From contig RXIY01000005.1 in assembly GCA_003963405.1 (NCBI GenBank), forward strand, positions 62,001 to 126,000: a stretch of 64,000 nucleotides of DNA, in the 5' to 3' direction. Below the pieces are notes generated by a model. That model saw nothing but the letters and a program-made list of their open reading frames with translations. It searched no databases and was not told where the DNA came from. Every line of letters begins with the position of its first letter. Position 1 is the stretch's first letter. The translations under genes and the position numbers were made by a program. Below are positions 49,993 through 60,724 of the stretch, in pieces. The DNA is from Hyphomicrobiales bacterium. GTDB taxonomy: Bacteria; Pseudomonadota; Alphaproteobacteria; Rhizobiales; Beijerinckiaceae.

Positions 49993-50679
49993 ATGGGACT
50001 TGTTTCGAACCGCGCTTTCACAGGATTGACGCCAACCTCGACGGTCACGACGAGCTGGCTCGAGGAGCAGGAGGCGCTCGTCGTCTCCAAGGCCTGCGCC
50101 GGCTTCGACTCCGCCAGCGTGGCGGCGATCGGCGCGATTCTGCGGTCGATCGCCGCCGGCGAGCCAGGCGCGCTCAAGTTTCTCGTCTTCGACTTCGCGG
50201 GCGGGGACGGCGAGGCGACGGGCGCGCCGGATGGATTTGCCGAGATGGTCGCCGTCAACGCGGAACTCATCATCGATACGCCGGTGATCTCGCTCGCCTG
50301 GGCGCGCGGCGCGATGACGGGGCTCGATTTCGACTTCGCCATGCATTGCTCGGCGATCGTCGCGGAGAGCAGAGCGCGCTTTTCCTTTGCAGGCGACCCT
50401 TTCGACCTTCTCGGCCTCTATGCGGCGCTCGGACGTCGAATCGGCTTTGCGAAAGCCGAGCGGCTCATCGACAGCGACCGGGGGCTTGCGCCGCAGGAGG
50501 CGCGGGACCTCATGATCGTGAAGGACGTGGTGGCGGAAGGGCAGGGGATCGCCGGGATCGCCGCCTATCTCTCTCAGCTCGAACGGCGCTACAACGCCTC
50601 CCACGCGATCTTTCGCGCCCGGCGGATGGCGGAGCCGCCCATCGACCGCCGCCCCGTGAACGCGCCCGGCCGGCGGTAG
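49993..50679 (+). CDS. Crotonase-fold protein, probably catalytically altered
   Basis: 228 residues with an enoyl-CoA hydratase-like core: LKFLVFDFAGGDGE, DTPVISLAWARGAMTGLDFDFAMHCSAIVAES (read as DTPVISLAWARGAMTG and DFAMHCSAIVAE), and RIGFAKAERLI. The two catalytic glutamates of crotonases are not at the expected places, so it may bind an acyl group without hydrating it or be regulatory. AGAGG precedes the ATG. It converges with the GGDEF-EAL/RpfF-like operon, whose product RpfF is also a crotonase. Confidence 0.68.
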   Translation: MGLVSNRAFTGLTPTSTVTTSWLEEQEALVVSKACAGFDSASVAAIGAILRSIAAGEPGALKFLVFDFAGGDGEATGAPDGFAEMVAVNAELIIDTPVISLAWARGAMTGLDFDFAMHCSAIVAESRARFSFAGDPFDLLGLYAALGRRIGFAKAERLIDSDRGLAPQEARDLMIVKDVVAEGQGIAGIAAYLSQLERRYNASHAIFRARRMAEPPIDRRPVNAPGRR

Positions 50680-50680
50680 G

Positions 50681-52972
50681 TCAGGCGGCGCCCTCCAGTC
50701 GCGGCGCGTCGACCCACTCGTGCAAGAGCGGCGCTAGCTCCTCGATCGGGCGCGGCTTGCTGTAGAGATAGCCCTGAATGAGGAAGATGTTCTTGCTCGC
50801 CATGAAGGCGAGTTGGGCGTGCGTCTCCACGCCCTCCGCCACGAGATCGAGGTCGAGGTCGCGGGCGAGCGCGGAGATCGCGCCGATGATCGCCTGCGTC
50901 TTCGGCGAGTCATTCGCCTGGCGTGAGAAGGCCTGATCGATCTTCACCTTGTTGACCGGGAAGCGGTTGAGATAGCTCAGGCTGCTGTAGCCCGTGCCGA
51001 AATCGTCGAGCGCCAGCCGCGTCCCGAGCGCAGCGATGGCCGACAGTTTCGCCTCGACATCGGCGGCGTGAGAGATGAGGGCGGTTTCGGTGATTTCGAT
51101 TTCCAGCCGCTCGGGGGGGAGGCCGCTTTGCGCCAGCGCCTCGGCGATCCGCTCCACAATGTCGGTCTGCTGGAACTGCCGCGGCGCCAGATTGACCGCG
51201 ACGCGCACATGCGACGGCCACTGGGTCGCGTCGCGGCAGGCGCGGCGCAAGACCCAGGCGCCGATCTCGACGATGAGCCCGGTTTCCTCCGCAATGGGTA
51301 TGAAGACGCCCGGCGAGACCATTCCGTGCTCGGGGCGTCGCCAGCGCAGCAGCGCCTCCAGTGCGACAATGGCTCCTCGCCGCGAGTCGACGATGGGCTG
51401 GTAGAAAACCGTCAGCTCGTCGCGCGCCAGGGCCTCGCGCAGATCCTCTTCCATCTGCCGCTTTTCGATGAGTTCCGCCTGCATCTGCGGGATGTAATGG
51501 ACGACGCCGCCGCATGTGCGCGACTTCGCCCGATACTGCGCCAGATCGCTGCATTTCATCAGGCCGCCCGGCGTGTCGGCGTCTCCGGGCGCGACGGCGA
51601 CGCCGACGCTCGCGGCGATGGTGATGCGATGGCCGTCGATGAGAAAGGGACGCCGCATTTCATCGACGATGCGTTCGGCCAGCGCGTCCGCCTGCGGCGT
51701 TTCCTTTGCGGCGCGCATCAGCACGCAATATTCGTCGCCGCCGAGCCGCGCGACGAGCGCGGGCGCCGTGGCCGTGGCGGCGAGCCTTGCGCCGACTTCC
51801 CTGAGAAGCGCGTCGCCGACGGGGTGGCCGAGCGTGTCGTTGATCTCCTTGAAGCGATCGAGGTCGATGCTGAGCAGCGCCGCCTGAAGGCCCTCCTGCG
51901 TCAGGCGCCTCAAATCCTCGTCGAGCGCCTTTTGAAACTGGTAGCGGTTGGGGAGGCCCGTGAGGTCGTCGAAATGCGCGACGCGCTCGATTTCACGCCG
52001 CGCGTTCTCCTTCTCGGTCACGTCCTCCACAACGGTGACGAAGGCGCCGTCCCGGGCGCGGTCGCAATGAAAGTCGAAATAGCGGTCGCCCAGGCGATGC
52101 ATGAAGGCGCTGGCGCGGGGCAGGGCGGCGTGGCGCTCCCAGCGTTTCGCGAAGCGCGCCGCATCCTCCGCCGAGAGGCCCGCGCGGCGCCCAATGGCCG
52201 CGGCCAGCGCCGCGAGGCCGATGGGCGCCGCCTCCGGCGCGACGCCGAAGAATTCGACGAGGCGCCGGTTCACGACGGAAACCGCCAGGCTCGAATCGCC
52301 CATGCAGAGGCCGTGCGTCATCGAATTGAGAGCGATGGCGAACTTCTGACGCTGGCGCATGGAGTCGCGGCCGCTGCGCAGCGCCGATTCGAGATGGCCA
52401 TGCAGGAATTGCGTGGTGCGGAAGACGGACAGGGCGCCGAAAAACAGAAAGGCGGAAATGCCCCAGTACCAGACCGGGAAATTGACGAGCAGCGTGGCGG
52501 CGAGCGGCATGCAGATGCCCATCACCTGCCAGAAGACGATCGAGGGACGCGCGGCGTTGCGGCTGGCGAGATTGCCCGTGACGCCGGTCATGATGATCAC
52601 GCTGTAGTAGCTGATCATCTCTCCGGAGTGGAAGTTGAAGAGGATCGCCACCGCATAGCCCAGAAGCGTCATGAAGCCGATCGCCCCGGCCGCGTAACGG
52701 GCTTCCCACATCGCCGCGTCGGCGCGGCGCTTGTGGAGGGGGGCGCGTTGATGCGCCCAAAGGACGTTCAGCCGAACCGCGCCCAGCGCCGCCATGAACC
52801 CGGCGAGTACGAGATAATTGCGATTGCTGGTGTAAAGCCAGGCGACGACCGGAACGAGAAGGCCGGACAGGATGCCGGTGACGAGCGTATGCGTCGTATC
52901 GAACAGGGTCTCGACGAGATCGGCGTAGATTTCGGCCTCCGCCGGCGTATCGGGCGCGTTCGAAAATTTCAT
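50681..52972 (-). CDS. Membrane PAS-GGDEF-EAL protein (c-di-GMP turnover)
   Basis: About 763 residues from the ATG at 52972 (a longer frame to 53125 overlaps the upstream gene). N-terminal membrane region with several helices, then a PAS-like segment ending FVTVVEDVTEKENARREIE, GGDEF domain (active site written GGDEY in RLGGDEYCVL) and EAL domain with all key residues visible: ALEALLRW, VAVNLAPRQF, EIEITETAL, DDFGTGYSS, KIDQAF, VAEGVET. Both cyclase and phosphodiesterase halves look intact. It starts 35 bases after the RpfF-like gene and is probably cotranscribed with it. Confidence 0.9.
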   Translation of the reverse strand: MKFSNAPDTPAEAEIYADLVETLFDTTHTLVTGILSGLLVPVVAWLYTSNRNYLVLAGFMAALGAVRLNVLWAHQRAPLHKRRADAAMWEARYAAGAIGFMTLLGYAVAILFNFHSGEMISYYSVIIMTGVTGNLASRNAARPSIVFWQVMGICMPLAATLLVNFPVWYWGISAFLFFGALSVFRTTQFLHGHLESALRSGRDSMRQRQKFAIALNSMTHGLCMGDSSLAVSVVNRRLVEFFGVAPEAAPIGLAALAAAIGRRAGLSAEDAARFAKRWERHAALPRASAFMHRLGDRYFDFHCDRARDGAFVTVVEDVTEKENARREIERVAHFDDLTGLPNRYQFQKALDEDLRRLTQEGLQAALLSIDLDRFKEINDTLGHPVGDALLREVGARLAATATAPALVARLGGDEYCVLMRAAKETPQADALAERIVDEMRRPFLIDGHRITIAASVGVAVAPGDADTPGGLMKCSDLAQYRAKSRTCGGVVHYIPQMQAELIEKRQMEEDLREALARDELTVFYQPIVDSRRGAIVALEALLRWRRPEHGMVSPGVFIPIAEETGLIVEIGAWVLRRACRDATQWPSHVRVAVNLAPRQFQQTDIVERIAEALAQSGLPPERLEIEITETALISHAADVEAKLSAIAALGTRLALDDFGTGYSSLSYLNRFPVNKVKIDQAFSRQANDSPKTQAIIGAISALARDLDLDLVAEGVETHAQLAFMASKNIFLIQGYLYSKPRPIEELAPLLHEWVDAPRLEGAA

Positions 52973-53007
52973 CCTGACATCCGCATTGGCGCCGCCGCGG
53001 GCGCTGG

Positions 53008-53925
53008 TCACAGCGCCGCGAGGGCGGGCTTCTGCGCTCTTTGCGCCGGGCCGACGAGCCTTTGCTGGGCGCGGACCAGCCGCTCCATGTGGCGCAGGTC
53101 GCGCTCCTCGATCCGCGCCGAACATTCCGCCCAGAGTTCGGTGATGCGGGTCAGCTCTTCATGGGTGATCGGATGGCTGCGGCGGCGCGCTTCGGCGAGC
53201 GCCCGGCGGCGGCGCCATTTCGCGTCGCCTTCCTCCTGCATCCAGAGGGCCGCGGCTCTCCGCGCCCCGCCCGGGCCCGCAAGCTGATCGATCACCTCCA
53301 TCTCGAACATCTGCCGGCCGGTGTAGGTCTGGCCGCCCATGACGATGCGCTCCGTCAGCGCGGAGCCGACGCGGCGCGTCAGCGTCGTGACGGCGCCCAT
53401 GCCGGGGAAGGAGTTGAAGGCGACTTCCGGAAGGCCGAAAAGGGCGTTCTCTTCTGCGATGATGAAATCGAACGCCAGCGCCGCCTCCATCGCGCCGCCG
53501 AGACACTGGCCGTGAACGGCGCAGAGCGTGACGATCGGCAGATCGAGACTTTGCGAAAAGCTGTAGACGAGATCGACGCAGGCGTGCGCATAGGCGCGCA
53601 GCGTCGGGAGATCCTTGCGCCGGATCGCTCCGGCGAAAGTCGAAAGATCGCCGCCGAGCGAAAAGACGCCAGGACGCTTCGCCGCCATGACGAGATAGCG
53701 GAAAGGGAAATCCGCGACGCGCCCGGACCGCCACAGCGCGCGCAGGGAGTCGCGCATTTGCAGCAGTTCGGCGAGCATCACGGGCGTGAAGCACTGCGGC
53801 GCGTCGGCGCGGTAGTTCATCCAGATCGACGCGGTCTCGCGATGGTGCTCGATGTCGAGCGTCTCGAAGCGCCAGTTCGGAAAGTCTTCGGGATCCTTGG
53901 GGCCGGAAAAAAAGATGTCGGCCAT
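53008..53925 (-). CDS. rpfF: RpfF-family crotonase (putative DSF signal synthase)
   Basis: 305 residues. In RpfF, a crotonase of Xanthomonas and Burkholderia, a dehydratase and thioesterase make cis-2-unsaturated fatty acid signals from acyl-ACP. Here the family pattern FSLGGDLSTFAGAI, LGGAMEAALAFDFIIAEE, GLPEVAFNSFPGMGA and the C-terminal ITELW...MERLVRAQQRL are present. The two catalytic glutamates fall at 147 and 167, the same 20-residue spacing as RpfF Glu141/Glu161. CAGGAG lies upstream of ATG 53925. It precedes the GGDEF-EAL gene; a multicopper-oxidase-like gene lies upstream on the same strand. Confidence 0.85.
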   Translation of the reverse strand: MADIFFSGPKDPEDFPNWRFETLDIEHHRETASIWMNYRADAPQCFTPVMLAELLQMRDSLRALWRSGRVADFPFRYLVMAAKRPGVFSLGGDLSTFAGAIRRKDLPTLRAYAHACVDLVYSFSQSLDLPIVTLCAVHGQCLGGAMEAALAFDFIIAEENALFGLPEVAFNSFPGMGAVTTLTRRVGSALTERIVMGGQTYTGRQMFEMEVIDQLAGPGGARRAAALWMQEEGDAKWRRRRALAEARRRSHPITHEELTRITELWAECSARIEERDLRHMERLVRAQQRLVGPAQRAQKPALAAL

Positions 53926-53977
53926 GCGCGTTTCTCCTGCCGGCGGCCTCGACGCCGCTCAGAGGCGGAAACGCGCG

Positions 53978-55324
53978 TCAGCCGACCTCGAACCAGGTCG
54001 CGAGCCCGGCCGCTTCATGTTCGAGGATGTCGTCGTGTATCGCCCATTTGCCTGCCGCGTCGGCGATGAAGGACACATGTTTCGTCTTCCCTGCGGGAAT
54101 GATGACGCCGTTGCGCCAATAGGGCTCCCAGCCGTCGTCCAGATCGTGCAGCAGCCGCATCGCATGGCCATGCGCATGCATGGCGAGCGGAACCTTGGAT
54201 CTGTTGACGTATCCGAGCGTAATCGGCGTCCCTTGCTTCACCCTGAACAGGGGCGGTCCCTCATATCCCTTCGTCGCGGCGCCGTTGATGGTCCAGCCGT
54301 TCGCGCCGCTCTCGATGACGAGATCGTATTTTCTGGCGTTGTTGAGTTTGATCTCGGGCGGCAGCGACGAATTCTGCGGCAGGGAATAAATGAGCCCGCG
54401 CCGCTCCGCCTTCGCGCCCCTGGCCGTGGCGACGAGCAGCTCGCTCTCGGCGCCGCCCATGTCGCGCAGGACGACGCGCGCCTTGGCGCCTTCCGTCGGC
54501 GGCATGTCGAAGATGAGCTCGAAACGGGCGCCGGGCGCGACGGGAATGCTGCGGCGCACCGGCTCGAAGGCCTCGCAGGGTTGGCTGTCGATCGCCACGA
54601 CGAAAGGCTGCATGCCGTCGAAGGTCAGAATCATGATGCGTGCGTTCGCGAGATTGGCGAGGCGCAGCCTCACGCGCGCATTGGCGGGGAAATCGTAAGC
54701 CGCTGGCGCCGCCTTGCCGTTGACGGCGAGAAGCGGCCCGATGCGACCGGCGCCCTGCGCCTCCGCGCGGTCGCCGAAGCCGCCGTCGATGCGTCCCTGC
54801 GGGTCGAGCCGCCAGTCGTCGAGGACGAGCAGGAGATCGTGGTCAGCCGGGAGCGGCTCCGCCTCGTCGACGACGAGCAGGCCCTTCAGCCCTCGGCCCA
54901 TGAGTTCCGGCGTTTTGCCGAAGACGCTCGGCCGATAGCAGAAGAGGCCCGGCTCCGTGAGCTTGCGCCGGTAATCGAAAGCGGCGCCCGGCGCGACGGC
55001 CGCCTGCGTCAGCGGCGCGACGCCGTCCATGGCGTTCTCGCCCCGCATCCCGTGCCAATGGATCGAGGCGGGGAGGTCGAGCCTGTTGACGAAATGGACG
55101 TCCAGCGTCTGCCCTTGGTTGTAGCGGAGAACGGGGCCGGGCGTGACGCCGTCGAACCCGAGAATGTCCGTCTCTCCGGAAGAACCGATCGCCGCCTTGC
55201 CCGGCCGCGCCTCGATGAGGCGGGGGCCAGCGGGCGCGGCCGCGCGCGCCGGGAGCGGGAGAATGCTGGCGGCGACGCCGGAAAGGAAGGCGCGGCGGGT
55301 GGGCGAGGGCATGGCGGGGCGCAT
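53978..55324 (-). CDS. Tat-exported multicopper-oxidase-like protein lacking most copper ligands
   Basis: 448 residues with a twin-arginine signal (TRRAFLSG, cleavage about 28). Three cupredoxin domains of MCO type. Of the four copper-ligand motifs only HWHG (89-92) and the T2/T3 part of the third (His383/385 in MHAHGH) remain. The second motif reads LFCYRPSVF instead of YHSH, the T1 His is Leu380, and the C-terminal HCH..EHE reads HDDILEHE (430-437), so the T1 Cys is Asp. This resembles copper-free FtsP/SufI proteins, also Tat-exported. It precedes rpfF by 52 bases. Confidence 0.85.
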   Translation of the reverse strand: MRPAMPSPTRRAFLSGVAASILPLPARAAAPAGPRLIEARPGKAAIGSSGETDILGFDGVTPGPVLRYNQGQTLDVHFVNRLDLPASIHWHGMRGENAMDGVAPLTQAAVAPGAAFDYRRKLTEPGLFCYRPSVFGKTPELMGRGLKGLLVVDEAEPLPADHDLLLVLDDWRLDPQGRIDGGFGDRAEAQGAGRIGPLLAVNGKAAPAAYDFPANARVRLRLANLANARIMILTFDGMQPFVVAIDSQPCEAFEPVRRSIPVAPGARFELIFDMPPTEGAKARVVLRDMGGAESELLVATARGAKAERRGLIYSLPQNSSLPPEIKLNNARKYDLVIESGANGWTINGAATKGYEGPPLFRVKQGTPITLGYVNRSKVPLAMHAHGHAMRLLHDLDDGWEPYWRNGVIIPAGKTKHVSFIADAAGKWAIHDDILEHEAAGLATWFEVG

Positions 55325-55388
55325 CCGTGTCGATCTGGGAAAAGAATTCTCTATCGTCGACTAAAGAGAACGGGCAACTACACGGCCA

Positions 55389-56000
55389 TCAGCCACCTTC
55401 CTGCAAATCACAGTCGAGCGGGGGCTTTTCCGGCAGACCGAGCGTGGCTTGTTTGTCCTGTATCGACAAGCGCGCCTCGCCCATCCCGAAGGCGCCCGCG
55501 TAGGGCGCGCCAGATTTCGGCGCCGTTTGCATCAGTACGACCCCCTTGTCGCGCCAGGCCAGAAAGACGAGGGCGGGGTCACTGCCAACAAAGGTGACGG
55601 CGATCAGGGCGTCGAAGCCGGGGCAGGCGAGGACGTGCGGCCCGCGGCTGATTCCCTCCGGATCCCTTGACCGCGCATCTGCGTAGCCCTGTCGAAGGCC
55701 GTGGACGCGCTCTATCAGCGTCCGTCGCAGGCAGGGCTCGGCTCCGTCGCAGGCGGCAAGCGTCTTCTGAACGCTCGCCTGGCTTCGCGCGAGTTCGCGG
55801 CGGCTCGCCGGAGTCGCATGCGCGCCGGCGCCCGCGAGCCCAGCCAACCGAGAAGCCTCTTTTTCGAGCTCCTTCAGCGTTGGATTCGCGCAGATGACGG
55901 TCCAGGGGGCGTTTGTCGCTTTGGCGCAATCGAGCGGCGCCGCCCCGGTGGCGAGCGGAAAAAGAAGCGGCGCGGCGAGCGCGGCGACCCGTCGAAACAT
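55389..56000 (-). CDS. Exported LprI/MliC-like protein (probable lysozyme inhibitor)
   Basis: 203 residues with a signal peptide (AALAAPLLFPLATGAAP). N-terminal half has the LprI-type cysteine pattern (DCAKATNAPWTVICANPTLKELEKEAS ... ACDGAEPCL). The C-terminal half resembles MliC/PliC lysozyme inhibitors (FVGSDPALVFLAWRDKGVVL, APKSGAPYAGAFG). A fusion of two lysozyme-inhibitor-type modules in the periplasm is a reasonable reading. Confidence 0.65.
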   Translation of the reverse strand: MFRRVAALAAPLLFPLATGAAPLDCAKATNAPWTVICANPTLKELEKEASRLAGLAGAGAHATPASRRELARSQASVQKTLAACDGAEPCLRRTLIERVHGLRQGYADARSRDPEGISRGPHVLACPGFDALIAVTFVGSDPALVFLAWRDKGVVLMQTAPKSGAPYAGAFGMGEARLSIQDKQATLGLPEKPPLDCDLQEGG

Positions 56001-56181
56001 TGGTTTTCTCCGCTCTGGCGCCCGTCCGGGCGACGGGCGGAGACTCTAGCGCCCCGACCCCGAAACGTCGCCTCCGGGCCCCGTATTTTTTTCGAGCATC
56101 CTGCGCCGACCATGCTATAGAGCGGCGCCCGCGCTCGCGGGCGTTCGGGTTTCGCGGCGGGTCCGTGAAGGGGCCGCTCTC

Positions 56182-56266
56182 GCGGGCGTGGCGGAACTGG
56201 TAGACGCGCCGGATTTAGGTTCCGGTGACGAAAGTCGTGGGGGTTCGACTCCCTCCGCCCGCACCA
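56182..56266 (+). tRNA. tRNA-Leu (anticodon TAG)
   Basis: 85-nt class II tRNA. Acceptor GCGGGCG pairs with CGCCCGC, followed by A and an encoded CCA. Anticodon stem CCGGA/TCCGG encloses TTTAGGT (anticodon TAG). A long variable arm (TGACGAAAGTCG region) and a canonical T arm are present. Confidence 0.97.
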
Positions 56267-56347
56267 AAGGCCGCAGTTTCGCGGAAATTATCGACACAAC
56301 CGCCCGGGCGCGCGCCGGCGGCTTTGAAGTTGTAGAAGGCGATCGAC

Positions 56348-57697
56348 ATGCAAGTAACGCAAACCTCCACGCAGGGTTTGAAGCAGGAATTCAAGGTCGT
56401 GCTGCCGGCGGCCGATCTCGCCGCCAAGCTCGGGGCCCAGCTCGCCGAGATGCAGGCCAAGGCCCAGATCAAGGGCTTCCGTCCCGGCAAGGCGCCGATC
56501 GGCCATCTCAAGAAGCTCTATGGCAAGAGCATCATGGGCGACGTGCTGCAGGAGGCCGTCAACGACGCCAACCGCAAGATCGTCGAGGAGAACGGGCTGC
56601 GAATCGCCGTCGAGCCCAAGCTCGATTTCCCCGGCGGGCAGGACGAGGTCGAGCGCGCGCTGGCGGCCGAGGGCGATTTCTCCTTCACGGTGACATTCGA
56701 GACGCTGCCGAAGTTCGAAGTCGGCTCCCTCGACGACATTTCCCTCGAGCGTCCGGTCGCAGAGGTCGGCGAGGCGGACATCGACACCGCCCTCAAGAAT
56801 CTCGCCGACCGGGTGCAGGAATTCGAGGCGCGCGCCGAGGGCGCCAAGGCCGAGAAGGGCGACAAGCTCACGATCGACTTCACGGGCAAGCTCGACGGCG
56901 TGCCCTTCGAGGGCGGCACGGGCGGCGACATTGACATCGTGCTGGGCTCGGGCACGTTCATTCCGGGCTTCGAGGATCAGCTCGAAGGCGCGGCCGTTGG
57001 CGAGCAGCGCCTGGTCAAGGTCACCTTCCCGGAGGACTATTCCGCCAAGAATCTCGCCGGCAAGGACGCCGAATTCGACGTGACGGTGAAGGCCGTCGCC
57101 GCGCCCAAGGCCATGGAGATCGGCGAGGATCTCGCCAAGAAATATGGCTTCGAGAATTTCGACGCCATGAAGGAGGCCGTGAAGGGCAATCTGGAGGCGG
57201 ACTTCCACAAGGTTTCGCGCGATCGCCTGAAGCGCGCGCTGCTCGACGCGCTCGACAGCCGCTATTCCTTCGACCTGCCGGAGACGCTCGTCGAGCAGGA
57301 GTTCGGCAACATCTGGCAGCAGCACATGGCCGAGAGCCAGCGGACGGGCCAGCCTCTCGCCGAGGACGGCAAGACCGAGGAAGAGACCCGCGCCGAGTTC
57401 CGCAAGATCGCCGAGCGCCGCGTGCGGTTGGGCCTCGTCCTCGCGGAGATCGGGCAGAACGCCGGCGTCAAGGTCGAGGACAAGGACCTGACCGAGGCGC
57501 TGGTCGAGCGCGCCCGCATGTTCCCTGGTCAGGAAAAGCAGGTCTGGGACTATTACCGCAACAATGAGCAGGCCCTCGCCCAGTTGCGCGCGCCGATCTA
57601 CGAAGAGCGGGTCGTCGATCACATCTCGAAGCTGATCAAGATCGCCGACAAACCCGTGACCAAGGAAGAGCTCTTCAAGGACGAGGACGAGGCCTAA
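56348..57697 (+). CDS. tig: Trigger factor, ribosome-associated chaperone
   Basis: 449 residues. N-terminal ribosome-binding domain with GFRPGKAPIGHLKKLYGKS; FKBP-type peptidyl-prolyl isomerase domain from about 160 (GDKLTIDFTGKLDGVPFEGG); C-terminal helical chaperone arms. Assists folding of nascent chains. ATG at 56348. clpP follows about 110 bases later, the usual tig-clpP order, although clpX is not next. Confidence 0.97.
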   Translation: MQVTQTSTQGLKQEFKVVLPAADLAAKLGAQLAEMQAKAQIKGFRPGKAPIGHLKKLYGKSIMGDVLQEAVNDANRKIVEENGLRIAVEPKLDFPGGQDEVERALAAEGDFSFTVTFETLPKFEVGSLDDISLERPVAEVGEADIDTALKNLADRVQEFEARAEGAKAEKGDKLTIDFTGKLDGVPFEGGTGGDIDIVLGSGTFIPGFEDQLEGAAVGEQRLVKVTFPEDYSAKNLAGKDAEFDVTVKAVAAPKAMEIGEDLAKKYGFENFDAMKEAVKGNLEADFHKVSRDRLKRALLDALDSRYSFDLPETLVEQEFGNIWQQHMAESQRTGQPLAEDGKTEEETRAEFRKIAERRVRLGLVLAEIGQNAGVKVEDKDLTEALVERARMFPGQEKQVWDYYRNNEQALAQLRAPIYEERVVDHISKLIKIADKPVTKEELFKDEDEA

Positions 57698-57809
57698 GCT
57701 TCGTTTGCGTCCTGTCTCGCTCCGGCATATGACGGGACAATGATGCATGCGGCGGAGGGCGGCCTCCGCCGGCAAGGCCACATGCAACCGGCCTTAGGAA
57801 GGCGATGCG

Positions 57810-58439
57810 ATGCGTGATCCGATCGAGGTCTACAACCAGTATCTCATTCCCCAGGTGATCGAAAACACCTCGCGCGGCGAGCGCGGGTTCGACATCTACT
57901 CGCGTCTTCTGCGGGAGCGGATCATCTTTCTCACCGGGCCGGTCGAAGACCATATGGCGTCGGTCATCATCGCGCAGCTTTTGTTCCTGGAATCGGAAAA
58001 TCCGAAGAAGGAAATCTCGCTCTACATCAACTCGCCCGGCGGCGTGGTGACGTCGGGCCTCGCCATCTACGACACGATGCAGTTCATCAAGCCGAAGGTC
58101 TCGACGCTCTGCGTGGGGCAGGCGGCGTCGATGGGCTCGCTGCTGCTTTGCGCCGGCGAGGCGGGTCAGCGTTTCGCGCTGCCCAACGCCCGCGTCATGC
58201 TGCATCAGCCGTCTGGCGGCTTCCAGGGGCAGGCGTCCGACATTCAGCGCCATGCGGAAGACATCCTCAAGGTGAAGAAGCGGTTGAACGACATTTACGT
58301 CCGCCACACCGGCAAGGACTATGAGACGATCGAGCGCACGCTCGACCGCGATCATTTCATGTCGGCGGAGGAGGCCAAGGCTTTCGGCATCATCGACAGC
58401 GTGCAGGAGAAGCGCGCCGACGAGCCCGAAGCCAAGTAA
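57810..58439 (+). CDS. clpP: ATP-dependent Clp protease proteolytic subunit
   Basis: 209-residue serine peptidase. Catalytic Ser in [15 protein letters not shown], His in [10 protein letters not shown], and Asp in the DRDHFMSA segment region. Forms the ClpP tetradecamer that degrades substrates unfolded by ClpX or ClpA. No clpX or lon directly downstream; the PCC gene follows instead. Confidence 0.97.
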   Translation: MRDPIEVYNQYLIPQVIENTSRGERGFDIYSRLLRERIIFLTGPVEDHMASVIIAQLLFLESENPKKEISLYINSPGGVVTSGLAIYDTMQFIKPKVSTLCVGQAASMGSLLLCAGEAGQRFALPNARVMLHQPSGGFQGQASDIQRHAEDILKVKKRLNDIYVRHTGKDYETIERTLDRDHFMSAEEAKAFGIIDSVQEKRADEPEAK

Positions 58440-58529
58440 AGTTCAGGGAGAGGGGCGCGGAACGGCTTTCGGATCAGAAAAGCCGCCGCGCCGAGGCGTC
58501 CGAGGATCAAAAGGGCAATTGGGGCTCGC

Positions 58530-60539
<2,010 letters not shown>

Positions 60540-60561
60540 GGGCGTGAGTCTTTCACACGGA

Positions 60562-60595
60562 AAACCCCCGTCGATCCTTTCGGCGGGGGTTTTTC
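60562..60595 (+). terminator. Rho-independent terminator after pccA
   Basis: AAACCCCCG and CGGGGGTTT form a 9-bp stem (60562-60570, 60584-60592) followed by further T residues. Confidence 0.9.
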
Positions 60596-60724
60596 ATTGG
60601 GCCTGTTGAAAGGAGTTCGGCAAATCCGCGCCAGGTCGGCGGAAAATCTCAGGGACCCGTGTCGGGCCGTCCCCGGTCTCCTCGCTGCTCGGGTCGTCCG
60701 CTCCGCCGCGGGGCGGAGCGTCGA

